The notes below the pieces were generated by a model that was not told the DNA's origin, did not search any database, and was given only the letters and a program-made list of their open reading frames with translations. From Cafeteria roenbergensis (Eukaryota > Sar > Bigyra > Bicosoecida > Cafeteriaceae), in NCBI GenBank assembly GCA_008330645.1, contig VLTN01000066.1, positions 1-64,000 of the forward strand: a stretch of 64,000 bases of DNA, written 5' to 3'. Position 1 is the stretch's first letter. Every line of letters begins with the position of its first letter. Shown here piece after piece: positions 21,190 through 33,500 of this stretch. A program made the position numbers and the translations under genes.

Positions 21190-22210
21190 ATGCAGGACGC
21201 CGCGTCCGCCTCCCTGCTGCTCCCCAAGCCTGCGGGCGGCCGTGTGGAGTGCCAAGAGTGTGGGAAGCAGCTGTCGTCGAAGCGGTCCCTATCGCGACAC
21301 CTGGCTGACGTGCATGGAGTGAAGCCCAAGTACGCGTGCCCACACTGCGGCGAGGATGCCGACTCAGCACAAGCGCTGCGCGAGCACGTGACGGAGTACC
21401 ACGGCCAGGCGCGGCGGCACCGCTGCGAAACGTGCGGACGCCTCTTCGCTCGGCGCAGGCACCTTACGCAGCACGTTGCCAATGTACACATGGGACGGCG
21501 CGACTTTGAGTGCGTGGTCTGTGCACAGACCTTCACGCAGCGGGGGCACTTGCACGAGCACGTGCGGCGGCGGCACCCCGAGGCGCTTGCGCGCGCAGGC
21601 GGAAGCGCTCGCGCCTTGACGAAGCGCAACACAGCGGCAGGCGCCACCGCTGGCAATGGCGCGTCCGTTGATTCGGACGGCGATGGCGACGACCTCGCCG
21701 ACCAACCAGGGCTGTTTCGTGAGGGATCCGCGCCCGCTGCGGCCCCGTCTCGGTCGGCCGCACTGTGGAAGCCAGAGCAAGTCAGGAGCTTCAGCGGGCC
21801 GGTGGCCGGCGCGCACCGCGCCGCTTCGTCCTCGACCAACGCGGCCCGCGGCATTGCGGTGCCGAGCTTCGGCGCCATCCCTGCGTGGCGCCAGCACGAG
21901 CCAGGCCTGCACCCGCCTGCTCAAGGCGCCGCTTCCGGCGCTTCCGCAGCCCCCCCCGACCTCAGGGCGGTGGCCTCCCACGCCCACCCCTTGGCTGGCA
22001 ACGAGGGTCTTGTGGCAGGTGGCCAGCACCCCCCTGGAAGCGGCGCCAGGCCCGGCGGCGCCCCTCCGCAGGACGGCACCGGCGGCTCGACCAGCGGCAG
22101 CGTGAACTCCGGCGGCAGTGGCCAGCGCGGGGCCGCGCCCCACCAGGGGGGTGGGCAGCGGCCGCGTCATCACGCTGACGAAGATTGCGACGAAGTCGAC
22201 GACGACGGTC

Positions 22211-22244
<34 letters not shown>

Positions 22245-23199
22245 TGATGACGACGATGATGATGACGATGATGGCGATGGCGATGGCGATGGCGACGACG
22301 GCTACCGCCACGCCCGGCGACGCGGCAGGCGCAGCGTGCCTGTCCAGCTGCCCCGCACTGGCTCGAACGTCGCGCGCCGGTTCCGCATCTCCGCGGTCCT
22401 GCCAAAGCCTGGGTCTGACGCGGCTCGCGAATGGCAGGCTGAGCGTGGGGCCGCGGCACCAGCCAGCGCACGTGGCCTGGGCCCAGTCCTCGACGAGCAG
22501 CGTGATGCTCGCGGGGGTGCGCTTGAGAGCAGCCCGGCTGGGGCGGCCGACGCAGGACAGGCTGCTGCAGGCCAGGGCCCGACCGTGGCGCCGCCCCGCA
22601 TCAGAGGCACTGGCCCGGGGTCGGCACGGGGGACGTCGGGTGCCACAAGCGCGTCCAACAGCACCTCCAAGGGAGGCTCGGAGGCCGGCGCGCGGCAGGC
22701 CGGGCACAGCAGCACCACCACGTCCTCGCCGGCGCTCACGCAAGCTTCGCCCTCCGCCACGAGCGACGTGGTCGCTGCGCATCCGTGGCTGGCATCGGCT
22801 GTGTCGGCCAGCTCCGCTACCGCACGCTTCTCGTTGCAGCCGTCGCGCCCGACGGCGAGCAGAGCTGACGTGCTCGAGGTCGGCGCGCAGACAGCAGCGG
22901 CCGGCGCTGCGCAGCGCGCCTCGGCGCCCACTGGCAACTGGCGCAGCGTGCCTCCCGCAGACGTGGAGACGCGCGCCGCTCTGCAGCCGGCAGGCATTGG
23001 CTCGGACGTCGTCGCTGCGGACCGCTTGGCAGCCTCCCGTCAGGTCCGCTTGCTGTCGAGAGGGTCCACCGGGTCGAGCAGTGTGTGCGTGGCCCCGGCG
23101 GAGCCGCCGCGCTGGCGGACAGGGCCCGGGGTTCCTTTCGTCCCGCAGAGCGCGCGCGGCGCAGGCGAAGCCTCCGAGCCTGTTTCGAGGCCAAGATGA
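21190..23199 (+). CDS. C2H2 zinc-finger protein with four N-terminal fingers
   Basis: 670 aa from the ATG at 21190 (MQDAASASLLLPKP). Four C2H2 fingers lie in tandem near the N-terminus (about residues 18-130): VECQECGKQ...H...H, YACPHCGED, HRCETCGRLF and FECVVCAQTF, each with paired Cys and His in canonical spacing, so all four should bind zinc. The linkers are short, typical of DNA-binding fingers. The remaining 540 residues are low complexity: Ser/Ala/Gly-rich, a pure acidic run (about residues 336-372) and basic patches. Probably a nuclear DNA- or RNA-binding protein; target unknown. The frame is open upstream to 20566 and an extra 5' exon is possible. Two residues after finger 4 the sequence loses all order. 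Confidence 0.75.
22197..22302. repeat. (GAT/GAC)n trinucleotide tract encoding poly-Asp
   Basis: Imperfect GATGAC repeat changing to GGCGAT at its 3' end. In frame it gives about twenty consecutive Asp residues then Gly-Asp pairs in the zinc-finger protein. Confidence 0.95.
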
Positions 23200-23567
23200 C
23201 GCTCGCGCGATGGCAAGGTTGGGGAAGAACGACAAAGAGCGAGCATGGAGTCCCCAATGGGCTTCCGTTGCCCTCTGCATGGAGGCATGCTTTCACCGCT
23301 GGACGTGCGTGCTGCGCCGTTTGTCGGTACAATGCAACTCTGCTTTTTTCAATTGCGACAACGCCGCGCTGCTCTTGCACACCGCAGCCCATCGAACTGA
23401 TCCTTTCAGGGGCAGCCAGCCAGCCAGCCGCTAGCACGACCTGGGCGCGGGGCTGCGCCGTTTGCAGGTCTGCTCGCACAATGCTGGGTTAGGTCAGCCA
23501 GCCATGCAGAGCAGAGCGGCCAGGCCAAAAATGGCTCGAGACACCCGCTCTCCGAAGGACAGCAGCC
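23200..23567. other. Intergenic, upstream of the NDUFA11-like gene
   Basis: 368 bases between two plus-strand genes. Contains a T-rich patch near 23341-23352; no gene or clear regulatory motif seen. Confidence 0.5.
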
Positions 23568-24458
23568 ATGCCCGCCGCCGGTTCCACGGACACGATGGAC
23601 AGCGGCGACCACATGTGGACCTTCGCGGTGAGCAGGCTTTTGGCGCCTCGGGGCCCGCCTGCGGCCGGGCGGAGCGAAACCAGCACCTCGGCTCGCCGCT
23701 GTCACGCGGTACCGGCCGAGCCGCGCCGCTGCTGGAGCCATTGCGCGCGGCTCCCAACCGCCCCGCCCCGTGATGCCGACGCATCGCCGCTCGTGCTCCG
23801 CAGTCCCAGTACGCCATCGCGGGCCTCGCCATCAGCGCCGGCGCGGTGATCTACACATGGCCCTTTCACAGTGAGTCCTTGGCAGCGCCGGCGGAGCGCG
23901 CGGCCTCGCCGCTGTGCTGCGCCGAACCAGCCGGCATTCTTGCGCCCCGCGGCGATTAGAACTTGCTTGGTCTACTTGTTGGGGGCGGGGCGGGACGTGG
24001 CTCTCGGCGATGCGATGCCGAGGGCGACGCGAGCAGCGGGAAGCCCGGGGAGCGCTGCTCGGGCCGGCGCCGCCTGACGCTGCCGTGGCACCCTTGCCGC
24101 AACCCTCCCGTTCGCAGAGGCCGGCACGAAGCGCCTGGCCATGTTCTCGCGCTACGCTTTCCAGCTTGTGCCCATCATGACGGGCGCTGGCGCCGTGCAC
24201 TCGAGCATCTTCACGTCGGCGAGGGACAACGGGACCTCCAACATTGCCGCGCACGCCATGGGTGGCTGCGCTTCCGGCGCCCTCGCGGGCGGGCTCAGCC
24301 TCGTGTCCATCAACGGCGCGCTTGGTGGCTGCATGCTTCTCGGCGCGACTGGGGCAGCCGGGGCGCTGTACAAGCACGCTCGCCGCGTGCCGGGCACGGA
24401 GACTGGCGCCCGGGCGGAGGACCTGAGCAGCACTGTGGCGGCCGGCGGGCGTGTGTGA
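23568..24458 (+). CDS. NDUFA11: NDUFA11-like (complex I B14.7) membrane subunit, three exons
   Basis: Exons 23568-23627, 23804-23870 and 24118-24458 (donors GTGAGC and GTGAGT, acceptors GCAG) give 155 aa. It has four hydrophobic segments: AIAGLAISAGAVIYTW, the RYAFQLVPIMTGAGAVHSSI segment, a Gly/Ala-rich helix (AHAMGGCASGALAGGL) and GALGGCMLLGATGAAGALYK. The GGC-x-G-x-L-x-G pattern and the RYAF...GA spacing match NDUFA11, a Tim17/22-fold accessory subunit of the inner-membrane arm of mitochondrial complex I; length also fits (about 140-160 aa). A Tim17-like import protein is the alternative. No cleavable presequence is seen, as expected for this family. Confidence 0.65.
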
Positions 24459-24560
24459 TTCGCGCTTGCTATGACACAATCTTTTGCTCGGTCTCGTCGG
24501 CCCAGCCGCACGCGAGCGCACTGCACTCAGTCCGCGGCTGGCGCGCGCGCGCGCCGGCGG

Positions 24561-27500
24561 TCAGCCTTGAGCCATCCGGGCCAGAATGGGGTCGCGCAGC
24601 ACCTGAGCAAGTGCAACCAGGTGCCTCGCTGCAGGGTCGTCGCCTCTGGCCGCCAGCTGTGCCGCAGCCAGCTCTGCCATGTCCGACACCTGCAGCGTTC
24701 GGCAGTCGGCGCTTCGCAGTGCCTCGGCAGCCTGCTCCGCCGGCCACACGCCCACGAGCGCACCCTGGCCGTGAGTGGCTTCTTCCTCTGGCCGCTGCTT
24801 GAGCCACGGCATTGCGACTCCCCAGGGCACTGTTGCCACAACCGTGCCAGAGAGTCGGTTGGGTTGAAGGCAGGTCGGCTGCGACGTCAGACCCAGGTTC
24901 GATGTCAGCGACCCCAGCACCACCGGCCGCAGCCGACGAAGGGACTTGATCGCAGCCCGGGCCGCCGGGCCCCACGAAGCGGGCGCGGGCGGGCCCCCTG
25001 CCCAGCCGTGCCGCAGGCAGTCGGCCGGGGCCGTCGCTGCCCTCAGAGCCGAGCCCACGAAGCGCCAACACTCGTCCGACTGCTGGTCCACCGCCCAGTC
25101 TGCGCCCCCACCCAGGCCAGAGGGTGCTCCGGCCGCCGGTTCCTTCGCGCCCCCGGTCGCCACCAGCCGGGCAGCCTGCCTCGCGTTCCGCGCGCACTCC
25201 CCCTTGTCCTCGCCCAAGCACAGAGCCCGGGCCATTTGCGCGACGCTGGCCCCCACTGGGTGCAGGCACGGCGCGGCAGCAAGCCTGGACGCAAGCCCCG
25301 ACTCCTCCATCGCCTGCAAGACCTGCGGCGGGTCGATCGGCGTCCAAATCCGCATCCCGCCAGCCACGGCAGCGGCCCCCGCTGCCGCCCCCCTCGCCAC
25401 CTGCAGCAGCAGCCGTCCTGCTCGCTTGTACGGCAGCGTCGCGCTGCGCGTCCAGGAATCGCCCACCCCCTTGATAGCCAGCACGCTCTGCGGGCCCAGC
25501 GCTGAGCCAACGAGCGCGGTTGCGTCCAGGGAGCACCCCGCCCCCGTCCGCAGCCAGGCCGCAAGCGCCTCCTCTTCCTCCTCCTCTCCCTCCTCCGCGC
25601 CGCCTGTGAGGGCGGGCCATGCGAGAGCTGCCGTGCTGGTAAAAAGGACGTCGCACGCAGGGCCGGGCAGGACCTCGAGCTGGACAAGCAGGCGCTCGCG
25701 CGAGCGCTCAGCTGACCGGCCGTGACGCTTCTCAGGCAAGGCTCTGTCTGGAGGAGGAACCAGCGGCATCCCAAGCGGCGGCTGGGGCAGGGGCTGGCAA
25801 GCGGTCACCCGCTCCTTGCCGTCCGCACCCCGCGCAGCGAGCCTCGAGCCGGTCGGTGATGTGAGAGGCGTGGGGCCTTCGCCCGATCGATCGTGCTCAA
25901 ACTCCGCTGCATGCAGTAGCGGCGCCACTGAGCGAGGCGAGGACGAAGAGGTGAAGGAGGAGGACGGGGACGGGCTCGAGGAAGGAGTCACTGCTGCCTT
26001 GGGCGCCCGCCGGTGCCGCCCTGAGGCGGGGCGTTGCGCCCAAGCAGCCGCCGTGACGCCACTCCTGGCACGTGGGTCCCCCGCCGCTGCAAGGAGGGAC
26101 CTCGGCGCAACAAGGCCCTGGCCGGCCAGGGCTGCCTGCCGCCGCAAGTGCAGCCACCGCACGATCCCTTGCGAGACCCCGTCTCTCGCCGACGCCGCAA
26201 GCGGAGTTGCCTGCACCGTGGGAAGAACTTCCTCAGCCCCAAGCACGCCGTCGATCACTCGCACCAGCGGCTCCACGCGCGCCAAGGCTGCCATTGCTTG
26301 GCGCGGACACAATTCCCTTGGCTGAATGGACAGCGGGGTGGACTGTCGCGCCGCAGCGCTCCTGCTCCCGCCACCAGGCGTGGTCGAAGACCACCACCCG
26401 CCAGGCGACTCCGGGCTGCTCTCTCCTCCGTCCACCGTGTCCTCCTGCAGCGGCGGTGAACGCGACCCTGGCGCCTCGCTGCCTTGGCAGTCCTCGTCCT
26501 CGTCGCTCTCGCAAGGCGACGGCTCTGCAGAGCCTCCGCCCGCGCCATATCCGGACCGCGCCCCGCCAGTCCGGACCGACACTCCGCCGCCGCTCAGGCC
26601 CGCGGCGCTTTGCTCTGCGGCAGCAACTCGCGGAGCTGCCACTTGCTCCACGGCAGCCGCCACCGCCCTGACTCTGCCCACAGCGGCCTCGTGGCAAGAC
26701 ACGAAGCCAACCTGCCACAGCGGCGGCAGCTCGCGCGCGAGGAAAGGAAGGAAGTCCGCTTGGCCCGGGGGCGGAGGCTTCACCTGGTCTTGAAGCGCGC
26801 CAGCAAAAGCCGCCTCTTCGCTTGCAGAGGCGCGACTTTGGCCGGCCTCTGAGTCATCCGTCTCGCAAAACACCAGGTGGGCCACCTCGTCCACTTCGAG
26901 GGGGCGCGACCCTGCGGCTGGGTCCGCCCATCGGCACCACCGCCGGCGACGACGGGCAAGCAGCAGCTCGGCAGCCTTGCAGACGGGGCTCAGCGCGGCC
27001 TGGCTGAGTCCGGGGGAGTCCATCGCCGCAGCGTCGCCGACTCGCTCCCAGGCGGCCGTCGCAGCGGCCAGCTGCAGCAGCGGGTCGCTGGAGGCACCCG
27101 ACTGGGCAGGCGCGGGACTTTCCGCGCTGCCAGCGTCCGTAGCGACAGCAGCCACTGAGGCGAGTGGGCTCCACCGAAGGAGCCTGCGGCGCAGAGCTGC
27201 GAGAGCGCGCACAGCAGGGCACACGCCGCCCATCGGCAGGCGGCTGGCGGCGGCGCCCGCTGCAGGAGCGCGCATGGCCAGGGCTGCCGCAGGGCCGCCC
27301 TTGTGCCACACGCACGGAAACGCCTCCCCGGCGTCATCCACGGCATCCACGTCACTATCCTCGTCATGGTCGACGCCACTGTCGCCGACGCTATCAACGT
27401 CATGGTCGACATCTTCGTCATCGCCTGCCTCAGCTGCAGCGGCTGCCGCGGCCGCGTCGCTGTCAACGGCACCGTGCCGCCGCCGCCGGCGCCCAAGAGC

Positions 27501-30500
27501 GCTCCGCCCGTCTCGCAGAACGCTGAGGGACGACGGCAGGGCCGGCCCGCTAATCTCCAGCAGGGCGCATACGCAGTCCGCCCACAGCCGGGCGCGGACA
27601 AGCGACACCCCGTGTTGCCTCGCCAATGAGGCCAGCTGCTCGTCCATCGGCGACAGCACGGCCAGGGCCAGCTCCATGCCCGACGCCGGCCCGTCAGCGG
27701 ATGCGACGGGCTTTTCCCATCGCCCCTGCCGCCATGCCACGCGGGCCCTGGCAGGCGCAGCGCTTTGCTTGCTGGATGAGTCGCCGAGTCTGGCAATATC
27801 GGGCTCGGATTCCGGCTCCCACTCGTCAGCCCCCGACCCGACGAGCGGCGCCAGCCCGTCGGTCCCGGTCCTCTCGGTCCCCGCTGAGCTCGCTGCAAGC
27901 GCCCCCGCCGCGTCCGCGTCCACATCCTCGCTCAGCGGGAGGGCGAGAGCTGCGTTCCCTGCCGGGCTGGCAGCCTGGTGCAGGGCCGCCACGGTCAGGC
28001 ACCACGCCGCAATCGGCTCCGCGCCGGCGCCGCCACCCGCAGGGCAGCAACCGCCCGCGGGCATGGGGCCCGCCAGCGCCGCGACGGCGCGCCAGATGAC
28101 CCGTCTTGCCACGCCGCACCGCAGCCAGGGGTGCGAGCTGCCGGCCACGGCCACCTCGCGAAGCTGTGCCGCCACGCGGCGCGGGGGCAGCGGGGGGAGG
28201 CACTCTACCAGTCGGTCAACCGCGGCGTTTCGGGCATCTCCCGCGGGCCGCCGCCCCAGCGCCGCCCATGGCAGCCTCCGCCCAACCACCCCTCGCCACG
28301 CATGCTGCCTCAGCGGGCTCAAAACCGGGCAGGCCGTGCCGTGGAACCGCGCAGTGGCGAGCAGCGCGAGCCAGTCCGACGCGGCACAGCGGCCCACCCG
28401 TGCCCAGTCGAGCCTTGGGCACGGCGGCTCCGCAGCAGGAGCCGCAGCATCGCGGCTGGCCTGCGGGGCGGCCACGGCCGCCGCCCAGGCAACGGCGCAC
28501 GTCCGTGCTGCAGCCGATGCCTCCGCGAGAGCGCTGCAGCAGGCGTCCCCTGCGCCGCGGCTGAGGCGGCCGAGCGCGCTCCTCAGCACCCGCAGGCTGG
28601 CCGGCCACAGCAGAGCTGCCGCCCCCAGAGGCGACAGCACCCAGGAGCGGTGCAGCGTCGGCGGCTGAGCGGACGGGTCGGCCAGCGCGGCGTCGGACCG
28701 CGCGAGCGCGACGGCTCTTCGCCGCTCCATCGATGCAGTCCCGACGAGGGCGCGGCAGGCGCTGCGAGCCTTGGTCCTGGCCCAGGCCAGCTCCGCCTGG
28801 CACAGCTGCGCGAGGGCGGCAGCCGTCTGGGGAGAAATGGCACGTCGTCCCAGGCTGCTGCCTCGCATTTGCGCGGCAGCCTCGCGCAGCGTGGCGACCG
28901 CGTCGCCCCCCGCGTCTTCCAGGCCTGAGGCCTCCGTGGCTTGGCTTCCGTGGTGTGCTGGCGCGCCCTCGCTCACGGCTGCCGCGCGCTTGGCCTTGCG
29001 CAAGGCCCTGAGCCTGCGCCTGGCGTCGGGCCCAGCCACGGAGACGGCCCGGCGCTCCAATGCGGCCCAGTGCCTCGCGTACCGGACGGCGCGCCGGGCT
29101 GCCGCGGACACCGGGCCCCTGATTCCACAGAGGAGGCGCGAGCAGGCGGCCTCGAAGCAGCCTGCGTCAGACCTGCTCGCCCACACCTCGTCGTCCGAGT
29201 CTGTTGCGCAGGACACTCGCGACGAGCTGCTGGTGGCGCTGACGTCGCTCTCCTCGTCGCTGCTCCTGCGGTGCGCGAAGCGAACGGCTCCGCCGGCCGC
29301 TGCATCGTCCGTGTCGCTCCCGGTGTCGAACACGGCCCAGGCCTGCTCAGGGTGCCGCTTCCCGGAATCCCCCTCTGCTACGGCAGTGGCCGTGACTTGC
29401 GGGGGCCGAGCGGGGGACGCAAATGCTCCGCGCCCTGCAGTCTGGGTCGCCGACAGAGGCCGCGCAGCGTCGCCCTGCGCGGCTTGGCTCTCGCCGGGCA
29501 GGCGCCGCTTTCGCAGCACGCCTGCCGCTCTGTCCGCGCCCTCGTACGCCCGTTGGAAGCGGGCTACTGTTGCTGCCAGCGCACCGGGCTTGCCCTGTGC
29601 CGCCATTCGCTGCTGCTCGAACCCCACGGTCAGCGGCCAGTCCGCGGGAGGCTGCTGGCACTGGGTCTTGTCGCAGGAGCACCCAGCCTCGAACATGTCG
29701 CCGCTGCGGTCGTGAATGTAGGTGGACCCATACCACCAGCTCAGCTGGTCGCCCGCCGCCACAGGCTCTGTGGTGAAGAACGCAAGTCGCGGCAGGCGGT
29801 CCGGCCGCCCGCCGTCGACGACATACACCGGCCGCAGGTTGGGCGCACACGAGTGGTTCAGGAGCATGGCCAAGCCGCCCCTGTGGCCCGGCTCCAGGCC
29901 AAAGCGAACCGTCTGCGAGCAGTCACGCGCCATGGCCCGGAGCTCTGCAAGGGGAAGTGCAGCGAGCCTCGCCAGCAGGGGCGGCGGCCGGGCGCTCCAG
30001 CGGTGGGGGCTCTCTCCGCGGTCGGCAGCGGCGTCGGCTGCAGGACTGTGGTGGTCTGCGCCTGCTGGGCAGTTGGGCGCAGGAAATGCCGGCGAATTCG
30101 AGGGTGGCTGCGGCGACCCGCCTTGGTGCAGCGCCTCCTCGTCTTGCTGGGCGTGGGAGCCGGCTCGCGGCGCATGCGTCGATCGAGGGCTGGCAGGCGC
30201 GCCGGTCGGCACATCAGCGCAGGCGATGGGTGGGGGCGAGGCAGCCGGCGAGGTGCGCGCCTCGGACTCTGGGCTGGAGGTCGATGCGGTGGGTGACTGA
30301 CGTGGCCCCGCCCGCGGTCTCGGCCTGTCAGTGGCGGCAGGGTTGCAAGCGGCCTTGGCAGGTGCGGGCGCTGCGAGCCGTGCTGTGGAGCGGGACGCCG
30401 GTGAGAGCCGCCGCACAGGCGAGCGCTGCTGCCAGGAAGGGCCATCCGCTTGCAAGCCGCGGGGCGCAACAGATCCGCTGGGCAGCATGCAGTCCAGCAA

Positions 30501-33500
30501 GGCAAAGTCGCTCTCCTTGATGCCCTGCGCAGTCACGTGCTGGGGCAGCCGATCAAGCAGGTGCTCCACGCGACGGCCGAGCGCCCAAGTGAAGACGGCC
30601 ACAGCCGCCTCAACCATGCGCGAGATGCGCGCGTGGAGCGAAGCGTTCCGGAGCCGCTCGACGGGGTCGACCCACAGCCCGGTCGCGCCCGGCCCCGCCG
30701 TTGCTTGCGCGGCGAGCGGCGAGGGCGGTGCCTCCGACGCGAGCGGACCGCAGGTCCCGCCTACAGCGGCCTGTGAGCTCGTCGGCAGGCCCAGCAAGGA
30801 GCTGGCGCGCTTTGCGGTTGCCAGAACCTGCCGCGCGTGGGAGAGCGCGTGCAAAATGGACACGTCCGAGTAAATGCCCACCTTGCTCCGAGACAGGAGC
30901 GGGAAGATGGGACCCGACCACTCAGGGGCTGACTTGCTCTGTGCCGCCGCGAGGGCCCTGCGGGTGGCAGCGACGGCTTCCCTTGGGGTCATGGCACCGA
31001 CAGGAAGCAGCAGGCGGGCTGGGTCCCCGGATCGATCTGCTTGGTCCGCCAGCGGAGCAGATCGCACCAGGCGTTGCCGCTTGGTGAGGGGGCACTCCTC
31101 GGAATGCATGCGCGGTGCCGAAGCGCCACAAGCGTCTCCATCTGTGCCGCTGCTGCTGCTGCTGCTGCTGCTGCCGCCGCCTCTGCCGCTGCTGCTGCTA
31201 GTGCTTGTGTCAGCGGGGTCGGCGCCTGGGGCAGGCGCGGAAACGGCAGCAGCCCCGCACGGCTTGCAAGCCGGCTCAGCAAACCCAGAACCGTTGTCCG
31301 CCTCGCGCTCCGCGGCAGCGCACGCACCGCCGATGAGGGCGGCCGCCTCTGCTGCTGTCCTCATCTGCCGAGCGACGGCGTGTCCTGCCGTGTCGTGGAA
31401 CAGCTCGCCAACAGGGTCGGCTTTGCTGGGCGCGTGCCCGCCACGCGCCTTGGGGGGCGCCACCAGCTGCCGGCGGCGCTGCTCGTGGGCCTGTGCGGCC
31501 TCGATCGGCGCCGCGTGCTGCATGGGGAAGCGGGACCACATAGAGGCCGCAAGCCGCAACACAGGGCCAGTGTCAGCGGCCGCCGACGCCACTGCGCCCT
31601 TGGCCGTTGGCTGGCTGGCCGTTGGGTCGGCGCGCTGCCCAACAGACGGGTGCGCCTGTTGCGAGGCCTCGGCACAGGCTCCGGCGTCCCGCGGCCGCTT
31701 GCTTGGCCGCCGCCCCGGCTCCCGAGCCAAGCCGGCACCCCCAGGTCGCGCGCTTGAGCGAGCGCCTGTCGTTGCGGCATTGCCAGTGCGCTGGCTGGGT
31801 GCTGGCCGCACGGCCGCCAGCGCTGGCGCTTCCGCTGCGGCCGCAGCGGCAGGCGATGGGGTGCCAGGCGACGGCACGCGAGATGGCGCAGCTCGCCCGC
31901 CAGCGAAGCGGCCCTGAGAGCCTGTCTCTCGGCCAGGCACCCCTCGCATGCCGGGAGCGAGGACCTCGTGCCGGAGGTTGGAGCTGGAAGCCAGCGCCCC
32001 CAGCACGTGGAGCGACGAAGCAATTCCCTGCGCCGCCACGGAGTCGCTCGCGTGACTGCACAGTAGCACGCTGGCAGCGGCACGAGCCACAGACTCCGCC
32101 TCCGCGTCATCGAGCCGTCCCCCGCCGTCACGCCGGCAGAGCCGAGCCGCCAGCACAGCGCTCACTAGCGCGCCCATGCCGTCGGCAGCCACATCGATGG
32201 AAAACTCCGCCTGTCCCGCTGTGGAACCGTCCCCGGCCAGCACTCCTGCGGACGTCTCTCCCCGCGTGCTCTGCTCAGGAGGCGCATGCCTTTCCGCGGC
32301 GGACCGCGGCGCACGCCCAGGCGGCCCTGCAGTGCTTGATTCAGCAGAACAGGGGGCGTCGGGCCCCATCGCTGCTGCCATCGCCTCCCCTCCTGCCGTG
32401 CCGCCAAGAGTAGCGAGCGCGCCAAGCGCGGCGTCGCTCAACGGCCGCGCTTCCGAAACCGCCCCTTCGTACACCGCCACCAGAGTGCCCTCGGCAAGCG
32501 CCGTGTCGGCAAAGACGCCCATTCCGGCTCGTCCCGGTCCCATGAGCCGAACGGACACCGGAGCTTTGGGCCCGTGCGCGACCACACGGTTTCGCGCCTT
32601 GGCGCGGGGAGGGCAGGAGCACGCGTCGGAACACTCCACGACGACTCCCCGAAGCGCGGAGATGGGACGCGCCCCGGAACCGGCGGCCTGGCGGGCGGAG
32701 ATTGGCAGCAGGCGGCGGGGCCAGCCGGGCGTATTGGGGCTGCTGGGGTCGAACTGAAACCATCCCGCCGCTGCCGCCGGGTGGACGCCCACGGCTTGCA
32801 GGGACGCCGGGTCGACAAGGTGCGCGGCGAGGCTGCGGATTTCGCAGGGGCAGAGGCGCGGGTCGTGGTCGAGGGATCCGAACGGGGAGATGCCTGCCGC
32901 GCGGAGCGATACGGCGGCGCACGCTGCCGCTGCAGCGCGCCAGGCCTGCTCCATGCGCAGCACCAGCGGGGGTGCCTGTGATGCCGGCTGGCCACCCCTG
33001 CCGGCGGGACCGGATGCCCAGGCAGGCAACGCCGCCGCGCCGCGCACGGCCGCGCCTCCGCCCGCAGCCGGCGTAGCAGCCCGGTCTGCTCCGGTCGCGG
33101 CCGCGCGTCCGCCAGAGGCGCCCTCTTGGCGCAAGGGGGCCCCGCGGCCGCTGGGCTCCTCGTCCCTTGTCGCCGCGGGCCCGCGGCCGCCGCCAGCGCT
33201 GGCCGGCTGAGGGCGGGCAGCTGCCTTCGCCGCCTGCTCTTCGCCCGGCAACCCACGAGCCGCCGTTGCGTGCCGAAACGGCGCTTGATTGGCCACTAAG
33301 CCGACCGCAGAGCGGCTCCTGCCTTGCGCCTCCGACGCTGCCCCGCCCCCTCGTGACCAGCTTCCCTCTCTGGGCGCAGCGGCTGCCTGCGGGAACAGTC
33401 TGTCCGCCATGTCCCGAAGCCGCTGAACGCCTGCGCTTCGGAGCGCCGCCGCCATCTCCGCCTCCAGCCCCTCGAGCGCCGTGTCCCATGCGGCGGACAC

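Noticed and set aside
21364-23280. Minus-strand 638-aa frame with a long Ile/Val run that looks like a membrane helix
   Set aside because: The run is the reverse reading of the GAT/GAC repeat encoding poly-Asp in the zinc-finger gene; no real membrane protein is implied.
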